64,000 nt of DNA. Source: CAZIFG01 sp964539135 (GTDB taxonomy: Bacteria > Margulisbacteria > Marinamargulisbacteria > GCA-2716485 > CAZIFG01). Every line of letters starts with the position of its first letter. Positions within the stretch are counted from its first letter, which is position 1. Shown here piece by piece: positions 31,262-39,590 of the stretch. The position numbers were made by a program, and so were the translations under genes. Under the pieces are notes generated by a model that saw only the letters and a program-made list of their open reading frames with translations, had not been told where the DNA came from and made no database searches. Where the stretch lies: the NCBI GenBank assembly GCA_964539135.1, contig CAZIFG010000001.1:62001-126000 (forward strand), read 5' to 3'.

Positions 31262-32217
31262 TGTTACGTATCGACAATTTAAAGACAACGTTTAAAGTGG
31301 GATCTGAAACGCTGAGGGCGGTAGATGGGGTTTCGTTTTCTATTCCTAAAGGTAAGGTTTTGGGCATTGTTGGGGAATCGGGATCAGGTAAAAGTGTCAC
31401 GGCCTTATCTGTTTTGGGACTTTTGCCAGGATCCGCTACCTTGAGTGGTTCGGTGACGTGGAACGATCAGGAATTGGTGGGGGCGAAACAGTCTGTTTTA
31501 AAACGCATTCGAGGGGGCGAAATTGGTCTTATTTTTCAAAATGCTTTGGCGGCCTTTAATCCTGTATTTACCTTGGGCCAACAGATGATCGAGACGCTTC
31601 GGTTGCATCACGATTTTACAAAGTCTGAGGCGAAAGAAAAGGCCGTAGAGTGGCTGATTCGGGTGAATATTCCAGATCCAGAACTTCGGATGACACAATA
31701 TCCCCATGAATTTTCTTTGGGGATGTGTCAGCGCATGATGATTGCGTTGACTCTGTCTATGCAGCCGTCTTTACTGATTGCGGATGAACCGACGGCCTCT
31801 TTGGATGTGACTATTCAGGCGCAGATCTTGACATTGCTTCGGGATTTACAGCGGGAATTGGGCATGTCGGTGTGGATGATTTCTCATGATTTGGGCGTGA
31901 TTGCGCAAACCTGCGATGAAATAGCTGTTATGTATTTGGGTAAAATTGTGGAGCAAGGCACTCCTTTGGCTTTGTTTTCGGCGCCGCAACATCCCTATAC
32001 ACAGGCTCTGATTGCGGCGATTCCTAAAGCAGATCCTCGCATTCATCAAGAGTGGAAGGGCTTAGAGGGGGACATTCCCAGTCCTTTACATTTACCATCC
32101 GGATGTCGGTTTCACCCAAGATGCCCGGAGTGTTTTTCCAGGTGCAAACAAGAAGAGCCAGAGCTTCGGGTTGTGAGAGAATCTAAAGTAGCGTGTTTTG
32201 CACGGATTGCTGTATAA
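31261..32217 (+). CDS. peptide ABC transporter ATP-binding protein, DppD/OppD type
   Basis: 318 residues from ATG 31261 (GTG 31258 is in frame but too close to the GGGAGG site). Walker A GESGSGKS near residue 39, the signature EFSLGMCQRMMIA near 155 (SLGMC where SGGMR is usual), Walker B LLIADEPTASLDVT near 171 and the switch His in MISHDLGV are present. The last 40 residues have the oligopeptide C-terminal domain with CRFHPRCPECFSRC. The operon has only this one ATPase; DppF/OppF is absent here, so it may act as homodimer or with a subunit encoded elsewhere. Confidence 0.92.
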   Translation: MLRIDNLKTTFKVGSETLRAVDGVSFSIPKGKVLGIVGESGSGKSVTALSVLGLLPGSATLSGSVTWNDQELVGAKQSVLKRIRGGEIGLIFQNALAAFNPVFTLGQQMIETLRLHHDFTKSEAKEKAVEWLIRVNIPDPELRMTQYPHEFSLGMCQRMMIALTLSMQPSLLIADEPTASLDVTIQAQILTLLRDLQRELGMSVWMISHDLGVIAQTCDEIAVMYLGKIVEQGTPLALFSAPQHPYTQALIAAIPKADPRIHQEWKGLEGDIPSPLHLPSGCRFHPRCPECFSRCKQEEPELRVVRESKVACFARIAV

Positions 32218-32253
32218 TTATTTAATAGTGGTTTAGTTATAAGGAGATGTTAC

Positions 32254-33084
32254 GTGAAATTGAATCAAAAACGTTGGATTTATACTGTTTTTTTGGGTTT
32301 AGTTATGCTTACTTTGACAGCTTGTGGCAGTTCTTCTGGTGGTTCCAGTGGCAATAGTGGGGGACTTCACAGTATTATGGGGGCTCGAGCACAAGATCGT
32401 GCTGCTTTGGTTTTGGTTGATGGTAAAGAGTTTAAGACCACTCAAGAGCGTCCTGGTACTTCACCTTCTCGTTTTTCTGGCGCTTCTTTCTTGTCTTTAT
32501 CGTCTGTTTCAAGTATGCCTGCCTTTGTTACCTTGAATGGAACTGTGTACCCTGTTGGATCGGGAAGTACTGTTACTTATGAAGGACAGGATTATAGTCT
32601 TTATTATAGCGCTTCCGTGACTGAAAATTTCACGTGTTTATATCGATTTTTAATGGGGGATCCTAATGTAATTGATGTGGTTCAGTCCTTAAAGACGCTT
32701 GCTTTTACGACTTTTTTTACAGGGGTAGAACGTTATTCTAGTGGAGTAGAGGGTATTACGGCTAACGTTACGTTTTCTGGAAGGGTGTCTTACTTTAATG
32801 AGGATGGATCTTCTTTGGCTGAATTTCGTATTCAATCTGGGAGTCTTACGGTTTTTGTTTCGTTTGGTATGCTGCCTCCAATGTCTTCTTTTGTTTATCC
32901 TTTTACATTAACCGTTTCAGGGCATGAGTATATTGGCCAGTTTGTCGGGAATGAGAGTTCTGAATTTGCAGTGGCAGAGTTATATACTGTGGATGGGACT
33001 CGTCAAGTAGGGCAGGTTCGCCTTACAAATGATGATAAATTGGATATTTTGTTTTATGACGAATCTGGGAATTTGTCTCAATAA
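32254..33084 (+). CDS. lipoprotein of unknown function, paralogue of the protein at 14930
   Basis: 276 residues from GTG 32254 with AAGGAG upstream. Signal peptide with lipobox LTAC near residue 24, then a Ser/Gly linker (GSSSGGSSGNSGG). The rest is beta-rich and unrecognised. It shares with the 14930 protein GTSPSR near 68, VTLNG/YPV near 91-99, FVYPFTLTVSG near 211 and GTRQVGQVRL near 251. Middle segments differ strongly. A perfect TATAAT overlaps the end of the ATPase gene at 32213-32218, so it may have its own promoter besides read-through from the importer operon. Function unknown. Confidence 0.7.
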   Translation: MKLNQKRWIYTVFLGLVMLTLTACGSSSGGSSGNSGGLHSIMGARAQDRAALVLVDGKEFKTTQERPGTSPSRFSGASFLSLSSVSSMPAFVTLNGTVYPVGSGSTVTYEGQDYSLYYSASVTENFTCLYRFLMGDPNVIDVVQSLKTLAFTTFFTGVERYSSGVEGITANVTFSGRVSYFNEDGSSLAEFRIQSGSLTVFVSFGMLPPMSSFVYPFTLTVSGHEYIGQFVGNESSEFAVAELYTVDGTRQVGQVRLTNDDKLDILFYDESGNLSQ

Positions 33085-33134
33085 ATAGATCTTCTTTATC
33101 AGTTAGGGGTTTGAATTATACTCAAGCTTCTTTT

Positions 33135-34061
33135 TTATAGAAATAAATACAAACTGATTAAACTGAGGACAATGGTTGTGGCGTAGGCCAAGAGGGATAC
33201 TTGTTTGGCATTGAGACCTTTTCTCATCAATTGATGGTGAAAATGGTGGTTGTCGGCTTCAAAAATAGACTTTCTTTGTGTCATGCGTCGGATGATGGAA
33301 AAGGTGGTGTCTGAAATGGGAATGCCTAAAATTAGAATGGGAATTAAAAAGGAGACAATGGCAGTACTTTTGAGTACACCAATGACGGAAATCGTGGCCA
33401 TGAGATAGCCTAAAAGCATGGATCCTGTGTCTCCCATAAAGATTTTTGCTGGTGAAAAATTAAAACGTAAAAATCCGAGACAGGCGCCGGATAATGCCAA
33501 TGTCAGATAGGCGGCAAGGGGTTGTCCTGACGAAAAGGCGCTGATGGACAGGAAAAAAGCGGCAATACCTGTGACACCTGCTGCCAGGCCGTCGACGCCA
33601 TCGAGTAAATTAATGCAATTAATGAGGCCTACAATCCAAAATACGGTGAGGATGGGGCCGATGATTCCCAGTGGAATGGTATCATTAAAGAGATGAATAG
33701 ATCCTATGCTTAATCCCATTTTTGTGGTTAGAGAGGCAATAATAATTTGGGCCAAGAGTTTGTTGCGGGGACGCATGCCCATGATGTCATCAATGAGCCC
33801 TACAATGACAATTAAACTGCTGCCTAGGCATATGGAGAGTACAATGGGAGATACCGGGAGAATGCTGATCATGGCGATAATAAAGCCAATAAAAATGGCA
33901 ATGCCGCCCAGTTGAGGGGTGGGTATGGCATGACTTTTTCGGCCTTGAGGATGGTCTAAAATATTCAGTTTTTTGGCAAGTCGAATGACCCATGGGGTGA
34001 GTCCCCAGGAAACAAGTGCGGCGACGATTATTAAGGCGCATGATAAACTAAGTGTAGTCAT
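33135..34061 (-). CDS. WecA/TagO-like undecaprenyl-phosphate sugar-1-phosphate transferase
   Basis: 308 residues, about ten membrane helices, glycosyltransferase family 4 (MraY/WecA). Motifs: HPQGRKSHAIPTPQLGGIA near residue 37, VGLIDDIMGMRP near 86, the catalytic NLLDGVDGLAAG near 150, the KIFMGDTGSMLLG near 209 and the C-terminal ADNHHFHHQLMRKG (HHxHH type) near 272. It transfers GlcNAc-1-P or similar to undecaprenyl phosphate to start a cell-surface polymer. The last His motif is of WecA/TagO rather than MraY. No other polysaccharide gene is adjacent. Divergent from trpS with a compact shared promoter region. Confidence 0.88.
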   Translation of the reverse strand: MTTLSLSCALIIVAALVSWGLTPWVIRLAKKLNILDHPQGRKSHAIPTPQLGGIAIFIGFIIAMISILPVSPIVLSICLGSSLIVIVGLIDDIMGMRPRNKLLAQIIIASLTTKMGLSIGSIHLFNDTIPLGIIGPILTVFWIVGLINCINLLDGVDGLAAGVTGIAAFFLSISAFSSGQPLAAYLTLALSGACLGFLRFNFSPAKIFMGDTGSMLLGYLMATISVIGVLKSTAIVSFLIPILILGIPISDTTFSIIRRMTQRKSIFEADNHHFHHQLMRKGLNAKQVSLLAYATTIVLSLISLYLFL

Positions 34062-34076
34062 AAGTCTTCAGTGTTG

Positions 34077-34084
34077 ATTATACT
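34077..34084. promoter_or_regulatory. overlapping, strand-symmetric -10 elements between the WecA-like gene and trpS
   Basis: The plus strand reads TATACT at 34079-34084 and the minus strand TATAAT at 34082-34077, overlapping by four bases. Neither has a good -35. The minus -10 lies 15 bases from the WecA-like ATG and the plus -10 lies 31 bases from the trpS ATG. It may be a bidirectional promoter. Confidence 0.4.
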
Positions 34085-34115
34085 GGATTTAACTTAAAGA
34101 AGGGAAGGATAAGAA

Positions 34116-35099
34116 ATGGCGAAAAGACGTTTGTTAAGTGGGATTAAGCCGACAGGGCGATTGCATTTGGGTAATTATTTAGGCGCTGTATCTAATTGGG
34201 TTCGATTGCAGGACGAATTTGATTGTTTTTTTATGATTGCGGATTATCATGCCTTGACCAGTGTTTATGAAGATCCTAAACAATTGCGTCAGGATAAATT
34301 GGAATTGGCGATCGATTTGCTTTCTTTGGGGGTGGATCCTCAGAAGTCGTGTTTGTTTTTTCAGTCAGATGTGATGGAGCACGCGGAGTTACATCTTTTA
34401 TTGTCTATGATGACGCCTTTATCGTGGCTGGAACGTGTGCCTACTTATAAATCAACTTTACAATCAAGCGCTTCTAAGGATTTGTCTACTTATGGATTTT
34501 TGGGCTATCCGGTGCTTCAAGCCGCAGATATTATGTTGTATAAGGCAGAGGCGGTTCCTGTTGGTAAAGATCAATTGCCTCATTTGGAACTGACACGAGA
34601 AATTATTCGTCGTTTTAATCATTTGTACGGTCATGTTTTTCCTGAACCTACAGATTATTTGACAGATACAACCGCTTTACCGGGATTAGATGGTCAAAAA
34701 ATGTCCAAGAGTTATGGCAATACTATCCCTGTAACCAGTTCGGAGGAAGAGCTTCGTGCCTTGGCCATGAAAATGAGCTCGGATCCTGCCCGTGTTCGCC
34801 TTACAGACCCCGGAAATCCGGATCTTTGTACGGTGTATACCTATCATCAGCTTTTTAATGAGTGGCATAGGGTGGAGGCTATTGAGAAGGGATGTCGAGA
34901 AGCGTCTTTGGGATGTGCGGCGTGCAAAAAAGAATGTGGCGCCCTTTTGGTTTCTTTGTTGCAAGAGTTTAGAGCGACGCGTCATTATTTTGAAGCTCAT
35001 TTGGATGAAGTGCATGGTATTTTAGAATTAGGCGCAGCTCATGCACGGACTGTTGCGAAGGAAACGCTTCAGCATGTTCGGTATCATGTGGGGTTGTAA
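34116..35099 (+). CDS. trpS: TrpRS, tryptophanyl-tRNA synthetase
   Basis: 327 residues, class Ic. The HIGH-type motif is PTGRLHLGNYLGA near residue 12 and KMSKS is GQKMSKSYGN near 193. AGGGAAGGA ahead of ATG 34116 is a good ribosome site. A tryptophan-binding YKAEAVPVGKDQLPHLEL segment is present near 140. Length is that of the bacterial-type enzyme. A MITE-like element begins four bases after the stop, so nothing is co-transcribed close behind it. Confidence 0.96.
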   Translation: MAKRRLLSGIKPTGRLHLGNYLGAVSNWVRLQDEFDCFFMIADYHALTSVYEDPKQLRQDKLELAIDLLSLGVDPQKSCLFFQSDVMEHAELHLLLSMMTPLSWLERVPTYKSTLQSSASKDLSTYGFLGYPVLQAADIMLYKAEAVPVGKDQLPHLELTREIIRRFNHLYGHVFPEPTDYLTDTTALPGLDGQKMSKSYGNTIPVTSSEEELRALAMKMSSDPARVRLTDPGNPDLCTVYTYHQLFNEWHRVEAIEKGCREASLGCAACKKECGALLVSLLQEFRATRHYFEAHLDEVHGILELGAAHARTVAKETLQHVRYHVGL

Positions 35100-35102
35100 T
35101 TT

Positions 35103-35244
35103 GGGACTGTTGCGAAACGCCTATTTTGGCCATCTGCTGTGTTATCCTCGTCCTCAAGTCCTCATTTATCACATATAAACTCCGGGCTTTCAGACTTGGA
35201 ATGCCTTGCATATGATCCAAACGTAGGCATTCCGCAACAGTCCC
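35103..35244 (+). mobile_element. intact 142-bp MITE-like element
   Basis: Terminal inverted repeats begin GGGACTGTTGCG and end CGCAACAGTCCC, and extend to about 21 bp with two mismatches. It is flanked by perfect 5-bp direct repeats AATTT (35098-35102 and 35245-35249). No ORF is long enough for a transposase, so it would need a transposase in trans. By eye about 16 differences from the copy at 53443 in 142 bases. Inserted between trpS and glyA. Confidence 0.8.
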
Positions 35245-35326
35245 AATTTCTTGGGCTATTTCGCAAGAGGCTCACTTACGGTACAATAGAGCCAAAACTT
35301 AGATAAAGTATTTAGGAGGACACCTT

Positions 35327-36610
35327 ATGCCATTAGATATCACTCATAAACCGATTCAAATTGATCTTGTTCAGTCTCAAGACCCTGAAATTGCAGCGGC
35401 TTTGGATTTAGAGCGTTTGCGTCAAGAATCTAAAATAGAACTGATTGCTTCTGAAAACTTTACGTCTTTGGCCGTTATGCAAGCGCAGGGAACGTGGTTA
35501 ACCAATAAATATGCCGAAGGATTGCCAGGAAAGCGTTATTATGGAGGATGTGAGCACTGCGATGTGATTGAACAAATCGCGATTGATAGAGCCAAGGCTC
35601 TTTTTGGTGCCCAGTATGCCAATGTTCAACCTCATTCTGGAGCGAATGCCAACTTGGCGGTTTTGTTTGCGCTTATTAAACCTGGAGATACCATTATGGG
35701 TTTGAATTTGTCTCATGGGGGACATTTGACTCATGGATCTCCTGTTGCCATTTCAGGAACGTATTTTAATGTGGTCCAATATGGGGTGGATCCTCAAGAT
35801 GAGCGCATTAATTATGATGAGTTTCAAAAACAAGCAGAGGCGTGCAAGCCTAAATTGATTATTGGTGGGGCTTCTGCGTATTCTCGAATCATTGATTTTG
35901 AGCGTATTGGCCAAATTGCAAAATCAGTTGGCGCTCTTTTTATGGTGGATATGGCACATATTGCGGGTTTGGTTGCGGCTGGGCTGCATCCCAATCCTTG
36001 TTTGTATGCGGATGTTGTGACCACGACGACGCATAAGACCTTAAGAGGCCCTCGTGGGGGGATTATTTTAACGAATCAAGAAGAATTGGCGAAGGCTATT
36101 AATAAAGCTGTGTTTCCTGGCACTCAAGGGGGGCCTTTGATGCATGTGATTGCTGCTAAAGCGGTTTCTTTTAAAGAAGCATTAGATCCCAGTTTTAAGG
36201 TGTATCAAAAACAGGTTATTGCCAATGCAAAGGCCATGGCTGAAACTCTCATTCAGAGAGGGATTCGCATTGTATCTGGTGGCACGGATAATCACTTGGT
36301 TCTTTTGGATGTTCGATCTAAAGGCCTTACAGGTAAGGCTGCGGAACTTGCTTTGGATGAAGTGGGGATTACAACCAATAAAAATACCATTCCTTTTGAT
36401 CCTGAAAGTCCGTTTGTAACTTCAGGGATTCGTATTGGAGCGCCTGCGATGACAACGCGTGGGATTAAAGAAGCGGAAGCCGTTGAAATTGCGACGATGA
36501 TTGCGGATCTTTTAGAAGATCCTTCCAATCCTTCTGTTCAGGATTCTGTCAGACAGCGCGTTAAGGCTCTTACTGCACGTTTTCCCTTATATCCGTCTCT
36601 TTTTGCATGA
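35327..36610 (+). CDS. glyA: GlyA, serine hydroxymethyltransferase
   Basis: 427 residues, PLP-dependent. Converts serine and tetrahydrofolate to glycine and methylene-tetrahydrofolate. Motifs: ELIASENFTS near residue 39, NKYAEGLPGKRYYGGCE near 63, and the PLP-lysine segment TTTTHKTLRGPRGG near 234. The start has GGAGG eight bases upstream and the -10-like TACAAT at 35280-35285. Its stop overlaps the start of pheA (ATGA), beginning a plus-strand operon with pheA, serS and arsR. Confidence 0.96.
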   Translation: MPLDITHKPIQIDLVQSQDPEIAAALDLERLRQESKIELIASENFTSLAVMQAQGTWLTNKYAEGLPGKRYYGGCEHCDVIEQIAIDRAKALFGAQYANVQPHSGANANLAVLFALIKPGDTIMGLNLSHGGHLTHGSPVAISGTYFNVVQYGVDPQDERINYDEFQKQAEACKPKLIIGGASAYSRIIDFERIGQIAKSVGALFMVDMAHIAGLVAAGLHPNPCLYADVVTTTTHKTLRGPRGGIILTNQEELAKAINKAVFPGTQGGPLMHVIAAKAVSFKEALDPSFKVYQKQVIANAKAMAETLIQRGIRIVSGGTDNHLVLLDVRSKGLTGKAAELALDEVGITTNKNTIPFDPESPFVTSGIRIGAPAMTTRGIKEAEAVEIATMIADLLEDPSNPSVQDSVRQRVKALTARFPLYPSLFA

Positions 36611-37431
36611 AAATCGGATATTTAGGCCCTAAAGGAACCTTTTCTTATGCTGCTTTGATGCAGCTTAATAGAGGGCCCTTGCCGTATGAGGGCGTTGAAA
36701 TAGGATCTATAGGAGGGCTTTTTGAGGCTTATACCGCTCATGAGGTGGATGCTATTTTGGTTCCCATTGAAAATTCCTTAGAAGGGCCTGTGACAGGGAG
36801 TATGGATGCTTTGGTTTCTCAGTCTCGTGGGTCTATTGTGTCAGAATTGGAGCTACCCGTTTCACATGCTTTAATGGGATTTGGACCTGATATTCATACC
36901 ATTCACAGTCATACTCAACCTTTGGGACAGTGTCGATTGTCGATTCAATCGCGTTACCCTCATGCGGAATTAGTGTCTTCTTTATCTACTGCTCAGGCCG
37001 CTCAAGATGTTCTGTTTTTAGGTGAAGGGCATGCTGTTTTGGGGCATGAGGTTCTTTCGGCGTTGTATCATTTGCAGGTTTTAGATCGCAATCTCCAGGA
37101 TGGAGATGACAATACGACTCGCTTTTTTGTGCTTTCAGAGGCGCAAACCGCGCCCACTGGAAAAGACACGACCTCTATTGTTTTTTCTACCCCTCAAGAC
37201 GTTCCTGGCAGTCTTTGTGATGTTTTGAGTATTTTTTCTGCGTATGGGATTAATTTGAGTAAAATTAATTCACGCCCAGCAAAAACACATTTGGGCGATT
37301 ATTTATTTTTTATTGATTGTGATGGCCATTATTTAGACGCTGTTTTGAATTCTGTTTTGGATCAGGTTCAAGATAAGACCTCTTTTTATAAATGGTTGGG
37401 ATCGTACCCTAAAGGAGTTCGTTATGCTTGA
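36607..37431 (+). CDS. pheA: PheA, prephenate dehydratase with ACT domain
   Basis: 274 residues. The dehydratase domain (residues 1-180) has GPKGTFSYAA near 6, VPIENSLEGPVTGSMD near 51 and the catalytic DDNTTRFFVLS near 166. The ACT domain follows (residues about 190-270, DVPGSLCDVLSIFSAYGINLSKI) and probably binds phenylalanine for feedback inhibition. It makes phenylpyruvate from prephenate. It is the monofunctional type, with no chorismate mutase part. It overlaps glyA by four bases and serS by eight. Confidence 0.93.
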   Translation: MKIGYLGPKGTFSYAALMQLNRGPLPYEGVEIGSIGGLFEAYTAHEVDAILVPIENSLEGPVTGSMDALVSQSRGSIVSELELPVSHALMGFGPDIHTIHSHTQPLGQCRLSIQSRYPHAELVSSLSTAQAAQDVLFLGEGHAVLGHEVLSALYHLQVLDRNLQDGDDNTTRFFVLSEAQTAPTGKDTTSIVFSTPQDVPGSLCDVLSIFSAYGINLSKINSRPAKTHLGDYLFFIDCDGHYLDAVLNSVLDQVQDKTSFYKWLGSYPKGVRYA

Positions 37432-38686
37432 TCCGAAATTAATTCGGGAGGAGAAAGATAGAGTTCATCAGCGTTTATTGCATCGTGGGGAAGGTGCGGC
37501 AGCGCTTTTTCATACTTTTTTTGAGTTGGATGTTCAATGGCGACATTATCTTCAACGTTTGGATGCGTTGAGAAATGAAAGGACGCAGTTGGCGCCTAAG
37601 GGGAAGCCAACCCCTGAACAATTGGAAGTACTTACGGCCCTTTCCGATCAAATTAAAGCCTTACAAGACAAGGTCCAAGGTTTAGAACAAGAAGTTACGG
37701 CATCTGCTTTATATTTGCCTAATATTCCAGATGCCTCTGTGCCTTTGGGGGCCTCAGAATCTGACAATGTTGAAATTTCTAAGTGCGGGGATCTGCCTTC
37801 TTTTGCGTTTGAACCCAAATCTCATGATGAATTGGGCGGGCAATTGGGAATTTTGGCGTTTGAGGATGCGGCAAAAATTACGGGGTCTCGCTTTGTTATT
37901 TATAAAGGGGCGGGGGCTAAACTTGAGCGGGCCTTGATTTCATTTATGTTGGATGTTCATACTTCTGAACATGGATATGAGGAAATTTTACCGCCTGCAA
38001 TTGTGCATGAACGCAGTTTGAAAGGCACCGGCCAATTGCCTAAATTTGCCGACGATAGTTTTAAATTGGAAGATACAGAGTATTGGTTGAGCCCAACGGC
38101 AGAAGTTCAGCTGACAAATATGGTCGCGGATTCTATTTTAAATGCGGCGGATTTGCCCTTAAAATTGACGGCTTTTACGCCTTGTTTTCGTAAAGAAGCG
38201 GGATCTTATGGTAAAGATATGAAGGGACTGATTCGGCTTCATCAATTTCATAAAGTGGAATTGGTTCAGATTGTATCTCCAGAAGATTCAGATCAGGCTT
38301 TAGAATCGTTGACTGCTCACGCGGAGCGTATTTTACAGCTTTTGAAACTTCCCTATCGTAAAATTTTATTATGTACAGGGGACATGGGATTTTCGTCGGC
38401 AAAGACCTATGATTTGGAGGTGTGGTTTCCGTCCCAACATGCGTATCGAGAAATTTCGTCTTGTTCGAAGTTCCTTGATTTTCAAGCCAGACGGGCTATG
38501 ATAAGATGTAGAGACTCGGAATCAGGGAAGGTGCGTTATGCCCATACCTTGAATGGCTCGGGATTGGCTGTCGGGCGTACGCTTGCAGCAATTCTTGAGA
38601 ATTATCAGCTGGCAGATGGATCTGTTGTGGTTCCAGATGTTTTAAAACCCTATATGGCTTTGGAGAAAATTAGTGTCACAAAATGA
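37424..38686 (+). CDS. serS: SerRS, seryl-tRNA synthetase
   Basis: 420 residues, class II. The N-terminal coiled-coil arm (residues about 20-100) contacts the tRNA long variable arm. Motif 2 is CFRKEAGSYGKDMKGLIRLHQF near 254 and motif 3 is LNGSGLAVGRTLAAILEN near 378. AAAGGAG precedes ATG 37424, which overlaps pheA. Its stop overlaps the start of the arsR-type gene by 14 bases. Charging serine and the adjacent glyA both concern the serine pool. Confidence 0.96.
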   Translation: MLDPKLIREEKDRVHQRLLHRGEGAAALFHTFFELDVQWRHYLQRLDALRNERTQLAPKGKPTPEQLEVLTALSDQIKALQDKVQGLEQEVTASALYLPNIPDASVPLGASESDNVEISKCGDLPSFAFEPKSHDELGGQLGILAFEDAAKITGSRFVIYKGAGAKLERALISFMLDVHTSEHGYEEILPPAIVHERSLKGTGQLPKFADDSFKLEDTEYWLSPTAEVQLTNMVADSILNAADLPLKLTAFTPCFRKEAGSYGKDMKGLIRLHQFHKVELVQIVSPEDSDQALESLTAHAERILQLLKLPYRKILLCTGDMGFSSAKTYDLEVWFPSQHAYREISSCSKFLDFQARRAMIRCRDSESGKVRYAHTLNGSGLAVGRTLAAILENYQLADGSVVVPDVLKPYMALEKISVTK

Positions 38687-38951
38687 TGAATATATAAAAT
38701 TTTTTAAAGCGCTTGCGAACGAAGAGCGTATTGAAATTGTTAAATTACTCAAAAAAAACAAGGAAATGTTTGCGCAAGATATTGAAAAACGCTTTTATTT
38801 GGAACAGTCTACAACGTCACATCATTTGAATATGTTGCGGCGTGCGGGTGTTACCAAAGCCAGAAAAGAAGGCCGAAAGGTTTTTTATTCCATTGATTAT
38901 GATCGTTTTCCTAAAATTTGGAAGACCTTTGAAACGGTTATTTTGGATTAA
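38673..38951 (+). CDS. ArsR-family winged-helix regulator
   Basis: 92 residues from GTG 38673, overlapping the serS stop by 14 bases; a GGAG lies 10 bases upstream. Residues 8-80 form an ArsR-type winged helix: FFKALANEERIEIVKLL, an AQDIEKRF helix, the recognition segment QSTTSHHLNMLRRAGV and a wing RKEGRKVFYSI. There is no CxC metal site or other Cys ligand, so it may sense a non-metal ligand or a partner. Three small unknown genes follow, which it could control. Its start being inside serS ties its expression to serS. Confidence 0.8.
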   Translation: MSQNDEYIKFFKALANEERIEIVKLLKKNKEMFAQDIEKRFYLEQSTTSHHLNMLRRAGVTKARKEGRKVFYSIDYDRFPKIWKTFETVILD

Positions 38952-39044
38952 GTTGAGTTTAAAACAGCGCTTTTCAATGCATATTTTGACTCTAAATTGT
39001 CGATTTATCGAGAAGCAAGCTTAATATTAGAGGAGTTTTTTGTT

Positions 39045-39362
39045 ATGAATCATTCAGAATATCTTCCTTCTGACTCTTCTGAAAGCGTGGTTTCCATGCT
39101 GGATATCTCTCGTTCTTTGAGCGCTTCTGAGCGTAAAGAGGTCTTTGAATCGGCTTTAAAAATGGTGTTGCCGCATGTTGGAACCCATCCAGATCAGATT
39201 GTTTTAGCTCAAGTTTTGATTACCTTAAAATTAGAAGGGATTCTTTCAGATGAGTTGTTGGCATCCGATTTTGACATGGTTCGTGTGGTTAAGGATGCCT
39301 TTTTAAAAGACCCTATTCGGGTGAATGATGCGGTGAAAATGGCGAGGAAGCTTTTAAAATAA
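39045..39362 (+). CDS. unknown 105-residue helical protein
   Basis: Start chosen at ATG 39045 behind AGAGGAG; an in-frame TTG at 38997 has no site. Residues 15-105 are helical and amphipathic (SASERKEVFESALKMVLPHV, then QIVLAQVLITLKLEGILSDE). No signal peptide or membrane segment. I do not recognise it. It is the first of three small genes spaced by 9 and 3 bases, following the ArsR-type regulator. Confidence 0.55.
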   Translation: MNHSEYLPSDSSESVVSMLDISRSLSASERKEVFESALKMVLPHVGTHPDQIVLAQVLITLKLEGILSDELLASDFDMVRVVKDAFLKDPIRVNDAVKMARKLLK

Positions 39363-39371
39363 GGAGCACTC

Positions 39372-39587
39372 ATGTCGACGTATAATCCTGATTTTTTTAA
39401 AGCCAATAAGCCTTCAGAACGCCTGATTCATCATATTTCGGATATTTTGAGTGATTTAGATCCTAAGTTAAAAGATTCTTTTTTAGCGGATATGAAAAAA
39501 GAGCTTGCAGGAACGGGGACTCCGGAGCATTTTGATTTGTCTCATATTGATTTATCGCAGAAGGACTTATTTCAAAAAGGGAGCTAA
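39372..39587 (+). CDS. unknown 71-residue protein
   Basis: ATG 39372 with AAGGAG seven bases upstream. The protein is acidic and helical, with an N-terminal PDFFKANKPSERLIHHI and a central DLDPKLKDSFLADMKKELAG. Its last 20 residues contain two near-identical turns (FDLSHIDLSQKDL). No signal peptide. Unrecognised; co-directional with genes at 39045 and 39591. Confidence 0.5.
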   Translation: MSTYNPDFFKANKPSERLIHHISDILSDLDPKLKDSFLADMKKELAGTGTPEHFDLSHIDLSQKDLFQKGS

Positions 39588-39590
39588 GTC

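Noticed and set aside
34969..35220. Minus-strand ORF of 83 codons at the trpS end
   Set aside because: Same repeat-encoded frame as above joined to antisense of trpS; not a gene.
38997..39044. TTG start extending the 39045 gene by 16 codons
   Set aside because: AGAGGAG is correctly placed for ATG 39045 and none precedes the TTG.
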